Shown here piece after piece: positions 7,197-15,751 of a stretch of DNA of 37,006 nt. This DNA comes from Bacteroidota bacterium. GTDB taxonomy: Bacteria > Bacteroidota > Rhodothermia > Rhodothermales > UBA10348. The stretch spans positions 1-37,006 of the forward strand of contig JAJCYR010000085.1 in assembly GCA_029262775.1 (NCBI GenBank), in the 5' to 3' direction. Both the position numbers and the translations under genes were made by a program. Positions within the stretch are counted from its first letter, which is position 1. Every line of letters starts with the position of its first letter. The notes beneath the pieces are model-generated. The model searched no databases. It had not been told where the DNA came from and saw nothing but the letters and a program-made list of their open reading frames with translations.

Positions 7197-9851
7197 GTGT
7201 CGCTTGTCAATATTGAAGCCCTGACCGTGCACTCACTGGCGCGTCTCATTCTTCGAACGGTACCGGGTGCCGAGCCGACGGTACATTGGGGGGTCGATAC
7301 ATCGCAAGTCGTTGTATCCCAATGTCTTGAGTCCCTCCGAACCCCGGCTGATCACTACCTCCGCCGCTCGCCCGCGACGGCCGAGCGGTTACTCTCGGCG
7401 CTTCGCGTTCGGGGTGTGGACGCTTCGGCCTGGAAGCGGGTGGGAGGCGAGCCGCTGGTCGCCGAACTCCTGGTCGCATACACCGATATGCTGCGCCGTC
7501 ATGGCGCCGTCGACGCGACGGGCACGCTCCTGCTCGCCGCGGAATACGCGCCCGAGTTCGTGCGCCTGCGAAAGCCCACCTTGCTGCTGAAGCTGGATGA
7601 TGTCCAGTTCCGTCCGGGCGAGCGCCAGCTGCTCGGCAGCCTCAAGCAGCTGATTCCGGCAGTGGAGACCATTGGACATGTACCCGATAAGCCTCCTCAG
7701 CGGGCCGTGATGCGGCGCATCACGGCCCGCGATCGGGACCATGAGGTCACGCAGGTACTCGGCGATATACTGGCCACCGGAACACCGTTCGATGAAGTCC
7801 AGATTGCCCTGGCCCAGCCGTCTGCCTATACCTCCCGTGTGGCCGCGGCCGCGCAGTCCCACGGGATACCGGTGGTAATGGAACACGGCGTGCGTTTTTT
7901 CGACTCGCCTTCTGGCCGCCATGTGCGATCGTTGCTGAAATGGCTTTCAGAGGGTCTTCGTCCCGAACATGCAACCGCCTGCGCGCGTCTGGGCATGTTC
8001 AATCAGGACGATGCTTCGCCCGAGCGCAGGCGCGACGTTGAACTCCTTTTCGACATGTGGCCGGTGGATGTGGCCGAGCTGCTCACGCCGTCCTATACAG
8101 CGCTGCTTCGCGAGGCTGCGGGTCGGCGCGGGGGAGCCGTCGACAGCCTGGCCCATTTCGCGAGGATGCACCTCAAGGAGCTCCTCGATGCCGACGGGCA
8201 GCTTCGCGCGGACATGACCCTCTACGGCATCATGCATTGGGTACAGGATGTGCTCCGGCATGCACCGGATCGTGATGCCGAGTGGACCCCTGCCATCCAT
8301 TCGGCGCTTCGGGGCCGGGCGGCACAAGTCGCACCGGCGTCCATTACGCTGCCGGTTGCCCGGGCCGCCGACGTGCTGCTCAGAAGTCTGGCGGGGGTTG
8401 GCATTTCGGGAGATCGCCTGCTGGGAGATGACCTTCCGGGAGATAACCTGCTGGGAGATAACCTGCCGGGAGATGATACATCCCGCGGGCGAATTCTGGT
8501 CGTGCCACTGGAACAGGCTGCGCTCTCCCTTCGCCGGAAAACGTGGGTGCTCGGCATGGATGACAGAGCCCCTCCCGGCTCATTGGCCGATGACACCGCG
8601 GGCCTGCCCCGATCCTGTATGGATGTACTGCGCGCGCTCGGATATGACAGCGACACCACGCGTTCCGCACCCGTCCCGCTCGGGCGCCTGCTGGACCGCC
8701 TCTCGGTGCGCACAGAGGAAATGACACTCTGCTTGGCCGCGTACGACGTCCGGGAGGCACGCGAACTATTTCCACACGCCGCGTGTGCGGGCCGCGAGCC
8801 CTCTTCGGCTACGCCCGAGCCCGTTCCGCTCGTTCCCGTCCTGGTGAGTGGTGCGCGGGAAGGGGTACTCCGGGCCATCGCAGCCTGGCAGGAGCGCTTG
8901 GGCCCCTCATGGACCGCGCAAAACGGCATTCTCGGGCACGTCGAGATCGGGCACGTCGAGCGGAGGAGATCGGCCTCCGCCTCGTCCCTGGAACGCCTCT
9001 CTGCGTGTCCTTACAGGTATTTCATTACGGATTTGCTCCGTGTTCGGCCCGAGGAGCGGCGAACGGAGTGGTTGACGGCGGCAGAGCGCGGCAGTCTGAT
9101 GCACGATGTATTCCGGGATGCCCACGCCCGGGGACTTCCTGGGCGCACGGGCGGCCTCGATGCCCTCCTCGCGGGCGTTCGCGGGCGACTCGACACGCAT
9201 GCCCGGTTGTCGCCGCCTCCGGGCGCTTATACGCGTATGGCAACCGAACAGGAACTCATCTCCATGGTGCGTACGCTCCGTGCACTCGCCGAGCAGGAGG
9301 CTGGCTTGTGGATGCAGACAGAGGCAGAATGGGATTTCAAGGACGTGGAGGCGGGTCCGTGGCTCCTTCGGGGCCGCGTCGACCGGGTAGATGTCAACGA
9401 GAGCGGCCAGGAGCGCATCCTGGACTACAAGACGGGTTCATCCAGGCGTTTCGACGCGAAAAAATTGACCTCGCTGCAGCACTATCTGCAGTGGTATGTA
9501 TATGCACTGGCCCGCAACCAGTCGGTTCAGGCAGACGTGGTCCTGTCCGGCTACCTGTTTATGAAAGACGGGGAGTGGGCCACACAGCAGGGCGTTGCGC
9601 AGCCACTGCAATATGATGGCATGGAGCACCTGGAGGTGCTCGCAGGCCGCGTCGATGCCGGGTGGTTCCCCCAGGCGGCCGGGCACCGCGATTCACCGTG
9701 CACGTTTTGTGACGTCAGGCCGATCTGCGGCGATGTGGATATGCTGGGGACGTTTCTGAAGCAGAAAGAGTCGCCCAATGACGCCTTTGCAGGCCAGCTT
9801 GCGTCCTGGTGGTACGCCGAGAAGCAGTTACTACACAGAGGGGCGACATGA
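7197..9851 (+). CDS. addB: AddB-like subunit: degenerate helicase fused to an iron-sulfur RecB-type nuclease
   Basis: 884 residues from the first standard start, GTG at 7197, but the frame is open from 7029 and upstream codons look coding: SIEFSYPYRPALVEETERAL, later LIAPSAGEARFF at the Walker A position. That motif lacks the lysine, so this subunit probably does not hydrolyse ATP. The true start may be a CTG at 7032 or another rare codon. The C-terminal RecB-type nuclease shows GRVDRVD (near 724) and ILDYKTG (near 740). Four cysteines (C604, then C835, C838, C844 in CTFCDVRPIC) match the AddB 4Fe-4S arrangement. With AddA it would process double-strand breaks for RecA recombination. Its TGA overlaps the addA ATG. 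Confidence 0.8.
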   Translation: MSLVNIEALTVHSLARLILRTVPGAEPTVHWGVDTSQVVVSQCLESLRTPADHYLRRSPATAERLLSALRVRGVDASAWKRVGGEPLVAELLVAYTDMLRRHGAVDATGTLLLAAEYAPEFVRLRKPTLLLKLDDVQFRPGERQLLGSLKQLIPAVETIGHVPDKPPQRAVMRRITARDRDHEVTQVLGDILATGTPFDEVQIALAQPSAYTSRVAAAAQSHGIPVVMEHGVRFFDSPSGRHVRSLLKWLSEGLRPEHATACARLGMFNQDDASPERRRDVELLFDMWPVDVAELLTPSYTALLREAAGRRGGAVDSLAHFARMHLKELLDADGQLRADMTLYGIMHWVQDVLRHAPDRDAEWTPAIHSALRGRAAQVAPASITLPVARAADVLLRSLAGVGISGDRLLGDDLPGDNLLGDNLPGDDTSRGRILVVPLEQAALSLRRKTWVLGMDDRAPPGSLADDTAGLPRSCMDVLRALGYDSDTTRSAPVPLGRLLDRLSVRTEEMTLCLAAYDVREARELFPHAACAGREPSSATPEPVPLVPVLVSGAREGVLRAIAAWQERLGPSWTAQNGILGHVEIGHVERRRSASASSLERLSACPYRYFITDLLRVRPEERRTEWLTAAERGSLMHDVFRDAHARGLPGRTGGLDALLAGVRGRLDTHARLSPPPGAYTRMATEQELISMVRTLRALAEQEAGLWMQTEAEWDFKDVEAGPWLLRGRVDRVDVNESGQERILDYKTGSSRRFDAKKLTSLQHYLQWYVYALARNQSVQADVVLSGYLFMKDGEWATQQGVAQPLQYDGMEHLEVLAGRVDAGWFPQAAGHRDSPCTFCDVRPICGDVDMLGTFLKQKESPNDAFAGQLASWWYAEKQLLHRGAT
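8406..8478 (+). repeat. In-frame 15-bp minisatellite inside the AddB-like gene
   Basis: About five units of a 15-base repeat (consensus CCGGGAGATAACCTG) encode GDRLL, GDDLP, GDNLL, GDNLP and GDDTS near residues 404-427. The units differ by few bases, implying recent duplication. The repeat lies between the helicase-like part and the nuclease domain and keeps the frame. Confidence 0.85.
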
Positions 9852-12800
9852 GCCGTGTGGACGACTGGAAGGCGCGGGCTACTATTCGCGGCCAGGAGGA
9901 TGGCTCGGTGCCTGTGGCCGCAGATCCGTATCTGGATGTGGAACACAACATGATTGTGCGCGCGGGTGCCGGATCTGGCAAGACGACGGCGCTCGTGGAG
10001 CGCATCGTAGCGCATTTGCGGCTGGGAGAGGATCCATCAACCATCGTGGCCATCACATTCACCCGAAAAGCAGCAGCTGAACTTCGAGGCCGGATTCACG
10101 AGGAAGTGCATACGGCCGTCAACCGTGCCGAGGGCGGGGAGGAGCGCGAGGTGCTGATCCGGGCGCGCGGCCGGCTCGATGAAATGCATATCGGTACCAT
10201 TCACGGCTTCTGCGCGCAACTCGTCCGGCAGTATGCCGATGTAGCCGGTGTGCCTCCGGATTTTCGCCAGGTGGAAGAGGAGGAAGAGGCGGACATGCGG
10301 AGCCGGTTCTGGAGTGCGTTTCTGCAAGAACAGGATGAAAACGAGGATCTGGTCAGCTTGAGGGAAGCCGGGGTGAGCCGCGCCTCCCTCGTAGATCTCT
10401 TTGGACGACTCGCCGAAAACGCGGACATGGAGGCGGTGCGGGGCGAGCTGCTGGAATTGGAATTCGGGCCGGCCGTCGAGGCCGCCCGCAAGACGATGGA
10501 CGAGCTCGAACCGCTGGGATGCGCGGGTGACCAGGGGGACGCCGTGCAGAATCTGCTTCGAAAAGCGCGCTTCATGGAGCAATCGCTCCCGGAGATGTCT
10601 ACCGCGCAGACGGCCGTGTGGCTGCGATTGTTCGCTGACATGGTTGATCTGAAGAAAGGCCGGTTGGCCATGACCATGAACCGGTGGGACAGGCCGCAGA
10701 AGTTCATGAAGGCCGTGCGGGATGGTTTGGAGGATGACGAGGCGCCGTGGCGGGTGCTGGGCCGGATACAGGAGCAGATTATTCCCCGGCTCGCGGCGTG
10801 GGACGCGCTTGTTCACAGCCGGGCCACGGCGCTTGTGGAGCAGGCCGTGTCGGACTATGCTGCACACCGGAAGGCGGAAGGGCGCCTTACCATATCGGAC
10901 CCGATCCATATCCTGAACGACCTGCTGCGCCGATCGCCGGACGTGCGCAAAGAGGTGCAGGTCTCCCTGCGCCGCATACTCGTCGATGAGTTCCAGGATA
11001 CCGATCCCGTCCAGGCGTCGGTACTGTTTCATCTGGTTGCGGCCGAAGTGGACGACGAGGACTGGTCCCGGAATCGCCTGCTGCCGGGTCGGCTGCTGCT
11101 CGTGGGAGATGACAAACAGTCCATTTACCGGTTCCGACGGGCCGATTTCGAGGTGTTTGCGCGCTCTGAGGCTGCAATTGTCTCCGAGGGAGGACGAAGT
11201 CTGGTGCTGGGCACGAATTTCAGGTCAAGTGAATCTATCTGCAGCTGGATTAATGGGGCGATTGAACCCCTTTTCCGGCCGGCACGAGACGAGGAGCGGA
11301 TGGAGCAGGCACCCTGGGAGCCGCTGCGCCCGTTCCGGAGCGGGGCCGAGGCGTCCCGATCGAATACAGGGGCGAATACAAGAGAGAACACTGGGGCAAA
11401 AACCGAATCGGGCCCAGGCGCAGCGGTGCAGGCCCTCGTGCTCGACCCAAAGCTGAGCGCGGAGGATGGCGTCGTGGCTGAAGCGCGCACCATTGCCCGG
11501 GCCATTTGGGAGCGTCTGGACTCGGGCCGCTATGCATCTCCGGCCGATTTCATGATCCTGTTCCGGCGGAATACGTATGTATCGCGCTATGTCGCAGAAC
11601 TTACGGCGGCCGGCCTGCCCGTGCGGGTTACCGGGGGAAAGGCTGCTGGCGGAAGCGATGTGCTTCCGGCGGTATGCAGCGTGCTGGAGGCGCTTGTCCG
11701 GGAGGGCGACGAGGCCGCCGGGGTGGCGGCCCTGCGAACACCGTTCTTTGCTGTGTCCGATGCGGATCTCTACGCATGGCGCACCGAGGATGGTCGTTTT
11801 GACGGGTTTGCCGAGCATGTCGCCGATGCGGATTCAGCCGATGCGGACTCAGCCGATGCGGATTCAACCAATGTGGAGGGCCCTGATAATATTGCTACGA
11901 GCGCAGTTCACAACCCGGTTGTGTATGCCCGCGCGGTTCTTGCACGCATTTGCCGCCGCTTCAAGACGCTTCCGCCCTGCGAAGCACTGCGCGTGACGGC
12001 AGACGAGGAGGGTTGGTGGGATGTGCTCGCTGCCCGCCAGACGGCAGCCGTAGATACAGGTATTCTGCAAAAGATCCTCGCCCTGTTTGCCTCGGCCGAA
12101 GACCGTGGCCTTGACTGGATGGAGGCCACGGAAGAACTTCTGCGGTACCGAAACGGGGACGTACCCATGAAACTCCATGCTGCCAACGGTGAGGAGGGGG
12201 TCCAGATCATGACCGTCCATCAGGCCAAAGGGTTGCAGGCTCAGTGTGTATTCCTCGCAGACCCCGGTAGGGCGCAGTCGTCAGGTCGCGTGCCGCACAC
12301 GCATTCTTTTACCCGGGACGGACGGGCGTTCATCGCCCTTGCCCTGAGGAAATTTTCGGGTTTCAGTCCGCAGGTCACCTTCACGCCACCCGCCTGGCCC
12401 GAAGCCGTACGCGCTGAGGAAGCATTCAGCCGGGCCGAGCATGTACGCCTACTGTATGTAGCATGTACGCGCGCGGCGAGGGAACTCGTGGTGGCATACC
12501 GTGGCGAAGGTCCGTCCGGCTACTGGGACGATCTGGCCCCACGGCTCAGGGACGTTCCGGTCCTTGCCCAACTCGATCACGTGCCCGAGCGAGCGTTCCG
12601 GGACGAAGACTCCCCGGGCCAGGAGGCGCCCGGAACACCGGCACGAGATCGTATGCAGGAACGCATGCAGGAGGCCATTCGTGCAGGCTCCAGGCCGACG
12701 CATATCCTGCTGCGGCCCAGTGACAAAGAGGATACAGAGGACGTGGTAACCGGGGGCTCTCCCGGCTTGGCGCATGATGCTGCGGGCGGCTCGGGTGCGG

Positions 12801-13336
12801 GGCCGCTGCCGCCCATTTCGATCGGCATGGAGGGCAAGGACTTCGGCCAGGCGGTGCACCTCGGACTGGAACGTCTGGTAACAGACGCCACGAGTGGACG
12901 GACGCCGGAACCCCGGCAGGCGGCCGTAGCCTGTCTGCATGCCGTGCTTGACTCGGAACCGGTGGAGGCCTCCATCGACGCCGTCTTCGATGCGCTGTCC
13001 GGGTTCATGCAGGGAGCCGTCTGGAGCAAGGTCCGAGCAGCTGACGAAGTGCTGGCAGAAGTATCCTTTACGACCTCCCTGCCGGGAAGTCCAGCCCGAA
13101 TCGTCTCAGGTACCGTGGACCTTGCACTGCGGCGCGGTGACACATGGCTAATCGTGGATTACAAGACCGACCGGACGAGCAGACCAGGATTGCTCGCGTT
13201 GTATCGATCGCAGCTCGGGCTGTACGCCGCGTGCTGGAGACAGATGTTTCCCGGGCGTAGCGTACAGACGGCCATCTGGTCGACGGCATCCCACGTATTG
13301 TTGGAGGTTGCGACAACCGAATCAGACCAACTCTGA
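9848..13336 (+). CDS. addA: AddA-like UvrD/Rep-family helicase-nuclease
   Basis: 1162 residues. The start is the ATG at 9848, preceded by GAGGGG and overlapping the AddB stop as ATGA, which indicates translational coupling. Superfamily 1 helicase motifs appear in order: Walker A AGAGSGKTT (about 39-47), ITFTRKAAAEL, LVDEFQDTD (about 377), LVGDDKQSIYRFRRADF (about 420), LGTNFRS, IMTVHQAKGLQ (about 785) and LLYVACTRAARELVV (about 868). A C-terminal RecB-type nuclease follows, with VSGTVDLAL and LIVDYKTDR near 1087-1110 and no cysteine cluster, as expected for AddA. The protein unwinds and degrades broken DNA ends. It is the only subunit of the pair with an intact ATP site. Two low-complexity repeat inserts lie between helicase motifs. 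Confidence 0.88.
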   Translation: MSRVDDWKARATIRGQEDGSVPVAADPYLDVEHNMIVRAGAGSGKTTALVERIVAHLRLGEDPSTIVAITFTRKAAAELRGRIHEEVHTAVNRAEGGEEREVLIRARGRLDEMHIGTIHGFCAQLVRQYADVAGVPPDFRQVEEEEEADMRSRFWSAFLQEQDENEDLVSLREAGVSRASLVDLFGRLAENADMEAVRGELLELEFGPAVEAARKTMDELEPLGCAGDQGDAVQNLLRKARFMEQSLPEMSTAQTAVWLRLFADMVDLKKGRLAMTMNRWDRPQKFMKAVRDGLEDDEAPWRVLGRIQEQIIPRLAAWDALVHSRATALVEQAVSDYAAHRKAEGRLTISDPIHILNDLLRRSPDVRKEVQVSLRRILVDEFQDTDPVQASVLFHLVAAEVDDEDWSRNRLLPGRLLLVGDDKQSIYRFRRADFEVFARSEAAIVSEGGRSLVLGTNFRSSESICSWINGAIEPLFRPARDEERMEQAPWEPLRPFRSGAEASRSNTGANTRENTGAKTESGPGAAVQALVLDPKLSAEDGVVAEARTIARAIWERLDSGRYASPADFMILFRRNTYVSRYVAELTAAGLPVRVTGGKAAGGSDVLPAVCSVLEALVREGDEAAGVAALRTPFFAVSDADLYAWRTEDGRFDGFAEHVADADSADADSADADSTNVEGPDNIATSAVHNPVVYARAVLARICRRFKTLPPCEALRVTADEEGWWDVLAARQTAAVDTGILQKILALFASAEDRGLDWMEATEELLRYRNGDVPMKLHAANGEEGVQIMTVHQAKGLQAQCVFLADPGRAQSSGRVPHTHSFTRDGRAFIALALRKFSGFSPQVTFTPPAWPEAVRAEEAFSRAEHVRLLYVACTRAARELVVAYRGEGPSGYWDDLAPRLRDVPVLAQLDHVPERAFRDEDSPGQEAPGTPARDRMQERMQEAIRAGSRPTHILLRPSDKEDTEDVVTGGSPGLAHDAAGGSGAGPLPPISIGMEGKDFGQAVHLGLERLVTDATSGRTPEPRQAAVACLHAVLDSEPVEASIDAVFDALSGFMQGAVWSKVRAADEVLAEVSFTTSLPGSPARIVSGTVDLALRRGDTWLIVDYKTDRTSRPGLLALYRSQLGLYAACWRQMFPGRSVQTAIWSTASHVLLEVATTESDQL
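11362..11409 (+). repeat. In-frame 12-bp repeat inside addA
   Basis: Four 12-base units encode NTGA, NTRE, NTGA and KTES, located shortly after the LGTNFRS helicase motif. Units are more diverged than in the other two repeats of this gene pair. It is a hydrophilic low-complexity linker insertion. Confidence 0.6.
11822..11878 (+). repeat. In-frame 15-bp minisatellite inside addA
   Basis: Three nearly identical 15-base units (GCCGATGCGGATTCA) encode ADADS three times, followed by a diverged fourth unit (TNVEG). The array is acidic, keeps the frame and lies in the helicase 2B-like region between motifs IV and V. Confidence 0.8.
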
Positions 13337-13353
13337 AGGCCATGAGGCCCTTG

Positions 13354-14502
13354 TCAGGCCCGTTCCAGAGCTGGCACCGGCTCCATGGACAGCGTCTCGT
13401 GCATGAACCGTTTCCAGTCCTGCATGTCGTGGCTCACAGAGCGCCTGAGTTCCATCATGCGCGCCTTCAGATGCAGCATTTCTTCGTCCTTGCGCTTTTT
13501 GGCCTGGGCATACGCGTCAGAGACGGTTTTCAGGGCTGTGTACTGCGTAGTGAGCTGCGCCGACATTTCCTCCACACGCACAGCGAGGGCATCGTGGTGG
13601 GCCTGGCCAAGGGAGCGGAGGTGTTCGAGCAACATCTGCTTGTCCGCGTTGATGAGTTTACGCTTGATGGTGAGGTGGTTCACCTGCTTGACGTCACGCG
13701 CGAGACCCAGCTTCTTCAGCGCCCAGATCACATACTTCGGCGGGTCGAACTGATACCAGCGAACACCATTGCGGTAATCTCCTGCAAAAGTGTGGTGGTA
13801 GTTGTGGTACCCCTCGCCAAAGGTGAGCAGCGAGAGAATGAAGTTGTTGACCGCCGAGTGCTCCGTGGAGTACGGCTTGGATCCCCACAGGTGGGCGAGT
13901 GAGTTGATGAACCAGGTGCAGTGGTGTACCAGGAAAAGACGCGCCAGAAAACCGATCACGAAAGCGCCGAAGAGGTCACCGGTGAGTGCCCACAGCGCAG
14001 CAACGGCCACGATGTTGACGAGCACCATCAGCGGTGCGAAGTGCGTGTGTTGAACCCGCAGCACCGGATCCTTGAGCAGGTCGTGAACCCAGCGGTCGCG
14101 CACCAGGCGCCGGCCGGTGAACATCCAGAGCATGTGGGAGTGCCAGAATCCTTTTTCGGCATTGTACGGATCGTCGTCGGAGTCCACATGCTTGTGGTGC
14201 ATGCGGTGATCGGATGACCACTGGAGTACGCTGCCCTGGACGGCCATGGTACCAAAAAACAGCAGAACGCCTTCAATGACCCGATTGGTCTTGTAGGTTC
14301 TGTGGGCGTACAGCCGGTGATAGCCCGTCGTGATGGCCATCAGGGAAAGTGTCCAGAGTGCCCAGGACCCGAGGATCAGTTCCGAAGAGGGAACACGGTC
14401 CATCAGGTAGACGGGCAGAAGGATGAGCAGGGCGACGTGATAGCCACCGATAAAAAGCAGATTGGTCCAATCTATGCGGGTGTCGGTCGTTTCCGAGGGC
14501 AT
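13354..14502 (-). CDS. Membrane fatty-acid desaturase (stearoyl-CoA delta-9 type) with C-terminal coiled coil
   Basis: 382 residues from the ATG at 14502. The three histidine boxes of membrane di-iron desaturases are present: H62RLYAH67, H99RMHH103 and HNYHH near residue 235, each set beside hydrophobic segments. The DHRMHHKHVDSDDDPYN and GEGYHNYHHTFAGDYRNG contexts are those of acyl-CoA/acyl-lipid delta-9 desaturases, which insert a cis double bond in acyl chains to adjust membrane fluidity, using O2 and an electron donor. After the core, about 110 residues form a charged, heptad-like helical tail (from DVKQVNHLTIKRKL to the end) that is not part of the catalytic fold. The gene converges on addA with a 17-bp gap. 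Confidence 0.9.
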   Translation of the reverse strand: MPSETTDTRIDWTNLLFIGGYHVALLILLPVYLMDRVPSSELILGSWALWTLSLMAITTGYHRLYAHRTYKTNRVIEGVLLFFGTMAVQGSVLQWSSDHRMHHKHVDSDDDPYNAEKGFWHSHMLWMFTGRRLVRDRWVHDLLKDPVLRVQHTHFAPLMVLVNIVAVAALWALTGDLFGAFVIGFLARLFLVHHCTWFINSLAHLWGSKPYSTEHSAVNNFILSLLTFGEGYHNYHHTFAGDYRNGVRWYQFDPPKYVIWALKKLGLARDVKQVNHLTIKRKLINADKQMLLEHLRSLGQAHHDALAVRVEEMSAQLTTQYTALKTVSDAYAQAKKRKDEEMLHLKARMMELRRSVSHDMQDWKRFMHETLSMEPVPALERA

Positions 14503-14545
14503 GTAAAATCCGGGTATGGATGGAGACTCAGCCTTCCGAACGCAA

Positions 14546-15352
14546 TCATGTGCAACAGGATCCAACCAGTCGATCGATCCAACTTGGACACGCGACGTTT
14601 TGCAGGTCTCTCATTGGATTTTCACCATCGGATACGTCGTGTGCGTACGGATAGCATGAGAGGGGACCACACAAAAGGTGCTGACGAAATCCCTGTTCCA
14701 CGTCTGGCATGGCCAGGATGCCTACCCAGGCACTTGTCAGGACTACATTCGTGTCGCCAACGACGGGTAGTCCCTGGACGTGCGCACCCCAGAACGCCGG
14801 GTGGTCATCAAGAAAGGCTACCGGAATGAGACCCATATCGATGTTTGACCGGAGTGCCTCGAGCAGGTTGCGGCCGTCAGAACCTGCTCCGTAAATGACG
14901 ACGGGCATGCCGAACAGGTTCGATGCAAGAAGAACGCGTTTGACGGCGTGTCGACCGAGCGGTACAAGGAGAAGCGCTGCGGGGAACGCGAGGAGCAAGG
15001 CCCCGTGCGCGGGCGACGCAAACAGTATCCAGAGCCCAAACACCACGAGCAGTGTTGTGAGTTGCCGGCTCAGTGCCGCCTCGTGGTTCAGGCCCCATCC
15101 AGGATAGAGGCCCCGAATAGCAAAACCAGTGAGACAAGCGGCCGCCACGCCGACGGGTAGCGCCAGAAACTGGACAAGCCCTGCAAAAACGAGCAGATCG
15201 CCGGTCAGCAGAAATGCTGCGTTGTGAGCGCACCTCACGTGCAGGCCGAGTTTGGGAACCGGGCGCCGTTCGGCCGCGAGCTGCAGGTGCGCAACGAGGC
15301 AGTCATCGGCCGCGCCCCGGGTCATGGGACGGTTCTGTACCAGTAATTGCAT
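14546..15352 (-). pseudogene. Truncated polyprenyl glycosylphosphotransferase (WbaP-type) N-terminal half
   Basis: A 268-codon frame has hydrophobic segments and the phrase IRGLYPGWGLNHEAALSRQL, then a Rossmann-like domain (MPVVIYGAGSDGRNLLEAL, PVAFLDDHPAFWGAHVQGLP, VVGDTNVV). This order is that of the regulatory N-terminal half of WbaP/WcaJ-type enzymes that load a sugar-1-phosphate onto undecaprenyl phosphate. These proteins are normally nearly twice as long, ending in a bacterial sugar transferase domain that is absent here. After GILAMPDVE the sequence no longer looks like the family and stops 43 bp before the desaturase start. I read it as a decayed fragment; a free-standing regulatory protein is the alternative. 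Confidence 0.55.
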
Positions 15353-15389
15353 GCGAGCGTTGTTCGTGCTGGGGTGTAGCGCGTCAGGG

Positions 15390-15398
15390 TGCTATAAT
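15390..15398 (+). promoter_or_regulatory. Extended -10 promoter candidate
   Basis: The plus strand reads TGCTATAAT, a full extended -10 (TGn plus TATAAT). No good -35 is present, which is tolerated with an extended -10. It lies in a region without plus-strand genes and about 310 bases before a strong plus-strand terminator, so it could start the candidate RNA near 15405. Confidence 0.45.
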
Positions 15399-15404
15399 CG
15401 TGCC

Positions 15405-15745
15405 ATGTTGCCGTAGACGTTGCCACTTGGTCGGCCTGATGGGTCATGTCATCAGGATGGGCAGCTTGGTCTCATGTTTGGACCCAGAGTGGGAGCGGCG
15501 CTGAACCGAGGGGAGCGTGACAGATCTGTAGGAAATTCTCTGTAGGGAATTGGACTACGCGAGCATATGAGTTCCCCCCTGCATCGTCGCATGTCGTGCG
15601 CGCCGTAGAATGACCACCGTAACCGATCGGTTCAACCGGTACAACCTGCCCTTGGACAACGGCACACGGTCGGTTCATCACCTCTCAGTGATGATTGGTT
15701 CTGGGTGAGTGGCCCGGCTTTCGAAAGAAAGCCGGGCCACTTTTT
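15405..15745 (+). ncRNA. Candidate structured non-coding RNA of unknown class
   Basis: About 340 bases lie between an extended -10 promoter candidate and a very strong plus-strand intrinsic terminator, with no plausible protein reading frame. Local hairpins can be drawn: CCTGATG/CATCAGG (15435-15441 with 15450-15456) and TCATCAC/GTGATGA (15675-15681 with 15688-15694). A long-range match TGCCGT/ACGGCA (15409-15414 with 15659-15664) could close the main body. I looked for RNase P RNA, tmRNA, SRP RNA and tRNA signatures and found none; a diverged 6S-like RNA cannot be excluded. Strand and extent come from the promoter and terminator only, so the call is an inference. Confidence 0.45.
15709..15745 (+). 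terminator. Strong rho-independent terminator
   Basis: A perfect 14-bp stem (15709-15722 with 15727-15740) closes a GAAA tetraloop and is followed by five T residues at 15741-15745. It works only in the plus direction, since the minus-strand continuation is not T-rich. No plus-strand protein gene lies upstream within reach; addA ends more than 2 kb away. Confidence 0.9.
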
Positions 15746-15751
15746 ATATCA

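Noticed and set aside
8406..8478. CRISPR-like array
   Set aside because: The 15-bp units are directly adjacent, without spacers, and encode an in-frame peptide repeat.
4725..13336. Defence island made of nucleases and helicases
   Set aside because: S1/P1 nuclease, DEDDh exonuclease and AddAB are ordinary secretion and repair functions; no abortive-infection, restriction or toxin genes accompany them.
15629..15637. tRNA T-loop-like GGTTCAACC
   Set aside because: No acceptor, D or anticodon arm can be built around it.
15405..15745. RNase P RNA or tmRNA
   Set aside because: The conserved GAAAGTCC and ACAGAAA segments of RNase P RNA and the tRNA-like 3' end of tmRNA are missing.
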